Positions 63,485 through 64,000 of a stretch of 64,000 bases of DNA are shown here, piece after piece. Numbering within the stretch: the first letter of the stretch is position 1; every line of letters begins with the position of its first letter. The stretch spans positions 4,160-68,159 of the forward strand of contig CAWUUH010000020.1 in the NCBI GenBank assembly GCA_963925735.1, read 5' to 3'. Below the pieces are notes generated by a model. It saw only the letters and a list, made by a program, of their open reading frames with translations. It did no database searches and had not been told where the DNA came from. This DNA is from UBA4582 sp013204195. GTDB lineage: Bacteria; Pseudomonadota; Gammaproteobacteria; Pseudomonadales; Azotimanducaceae. A program made the translations under genes and the position numbers.

Positions 63485-63846
63485 TATTCTCTCTCCATTT
63501 GGTCATTATTGTTTCAGCCACAAGATAAAAACGATTTGTTCACGCGGCTCAACATGGGAAGAACTCTAATATGCTAAAAATCTAAATGCTATCTTAATAT
63601 AACTTACACAATATTAATTTTTTTGGTGGTTTGTGCTGTCTATCGCACCTTTTTCTGTCCTATTGATTGAGGCGCGTGGAGTGTCCGTTATCTTCTCGCG
63701 GCGCGCTTACCAGCCATGGATATTAAGACAGGGTTAAGGCAGCGTTAAGATAGTTAATTTTCGGTTATTTCGATCGCCGGCCTCTTTTCAGCTCTCAAAT
63801 AGACCACTAAGCTGCTGTCCACATTGAATGAAACGGTCACCAACGC
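63485..63846. promoter_or_regulatory. divergent promoter region with TTAAG repeats
   Basis: About 360 bp with no gene. TTAAG occurs at 63723, 63734 and 63745, exactly 11 bp apart, with a further TTAA at 63754. Direct repeats with 11-bp spacing are the usual form of OmpR/PhoB-type regulator sites; PmrA/QseB boxes have a similar TTAA core. The array lies about 90-124 bp upstream of the gene starting at 63847. Confidence 0.45.
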
Positions 63847-64000
63847 ATGCAGAACTCCCTGAAAACTGTCGCGCTAATAGTCTCTCTGGGTTGTTTGGCG
63901 GCGCTCCACAATGCGCCGCCAAACGTAACGCTGAACGGATTAGCGGCAGCGAATGATACCAAAAAACTTGCCGATGCCAGCGAGGCTCGAATGATTCGAG
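63847..64000 (+). CDS. secreted protein, truncated by the window end
   Basis: An open frame from the ATG at 63847 runs to the last base (51 codons seen). It starts with a basic residue and a hydrophobic stretch (TVALIVSLGCLAALHNA), a signal peptide, possibly with a Cys-containing lipobox-like LGC. The mature start is TKKLADASEARMIR. No family can be assigned from this fragment. Confidence 0.6.
   Translation, partial: MQNSLKTVALIVSLGCLAALHNAPPNVTLNGLAAANDTKKLADASEARMIR

Overview
The window looks like a chromosomal segment of a marine-type, polysaccharide-degrading gammaproteobacterium. The main pointers are an EarP/EF-P pair (the rhamnosyl-arginine type of EF-P modification, EF-P carrying Arg32), a very large TonB-dependent receptor of the CirA/TonB-Xanth-Caul type beside laminarinase-like enzymes, a DUF3718 periplasmic protein, and many acyl-CoA, LLM-flavin and Fe(II)/2-oxoglutarate enzymes. 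A Cellvibrionales-like lineage would fit, but no rRNA or other phylogenetic marker allows a firm call. No tRNA, rRNA, IS element, prophage or CRISPR array was seen.

Region 1 (1-15.1 kb) is a carbohydrate-utilisation locus, most likely for beta-1,3-glucan (laminarin). It holds a truncated GPH sugar transporter, a clan GH-A hydrolase, a 1189-residue clan GH-Q phosphorylase that best fits GH149 (beta-1,3-oligoglucan phosphorylase), a secreted CBM9-like protein, a GH16 laminarinase-type lipoprotein, a 1055-residue TonB-dependent receptor, and a LytTR response regulator with its LytS-type kinase. The implied flow is: GH16 cuts the polymer at the cell surface, the receptor imports oligosaccharides, the periplasmic or anchored hydrolase trims them, the transporter moves them inward, and the phosphorylase releases glucose 1-phosphate. 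The receptor promoter region carries a direct repeat resembling sites of BtsR/YehT-type LytTR regulators.

Region 2 (15.7-29.8 kb) is mixed housekeeping and accessory material: MAPEG protein, secreted protein, LLM oxidoreductase, earP-efp, ADP-ribosylglycohydrolase, truncated haemoglobin, a PF10118 hydrolase with a styrene-oxide-isomerase-like membrane protein, PhyH dioxygenase, GH1 beta-glucosidase, VOC protein, UMF1-type MFS transporter, methyltransferase and a lone cyclic-nucleotide-binding protein.

Region 3 (30-45.6 kb) has two secreted proteins (one with an internal duplication), a two-winged-helix regulator flanked and invaded by short tandem repeats, an unusually long GPH transporter, a D-aminoacylase / TauD dioxygenase / GH3 NagZ-like run, an LLM enzyme, a CurA-like reductase, a YgjP-like metalloprotein, an ACS-family MFS transporter, a lipocalin-fold protein and a nitroreductase.

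Region 4 (45.8-64 kb) is rich in lipid and acyl-CoA catabolism: two acyl-CoA dehydrogenases, an acyl-CoA ligase, SDR, saccharopine-dehydrogenase-like reductase, thioesterase and desaturase. It also has an ACR3-type transporter, a beta-lactamase-fold hydrolase, PaiB, a Lon-N-domain/metallophosphoesterase pair, and a translationally coupled three-gene operon (LLM flavoenzyme, Gfo/Idh/MocA dehydrogenase, clavaminate-synthase-like dioxygenase) whose substrate I cannot name. A DUF3718 gene and the start of a secreted protein close the window.

Two features run through the whole window. Short tandem repeats with units of 7 to 18 bp occur repeatedly in intergenic DNA or at gene ends, and several convergent gene pairs are separated by strong hairpins, often without a U-tract.
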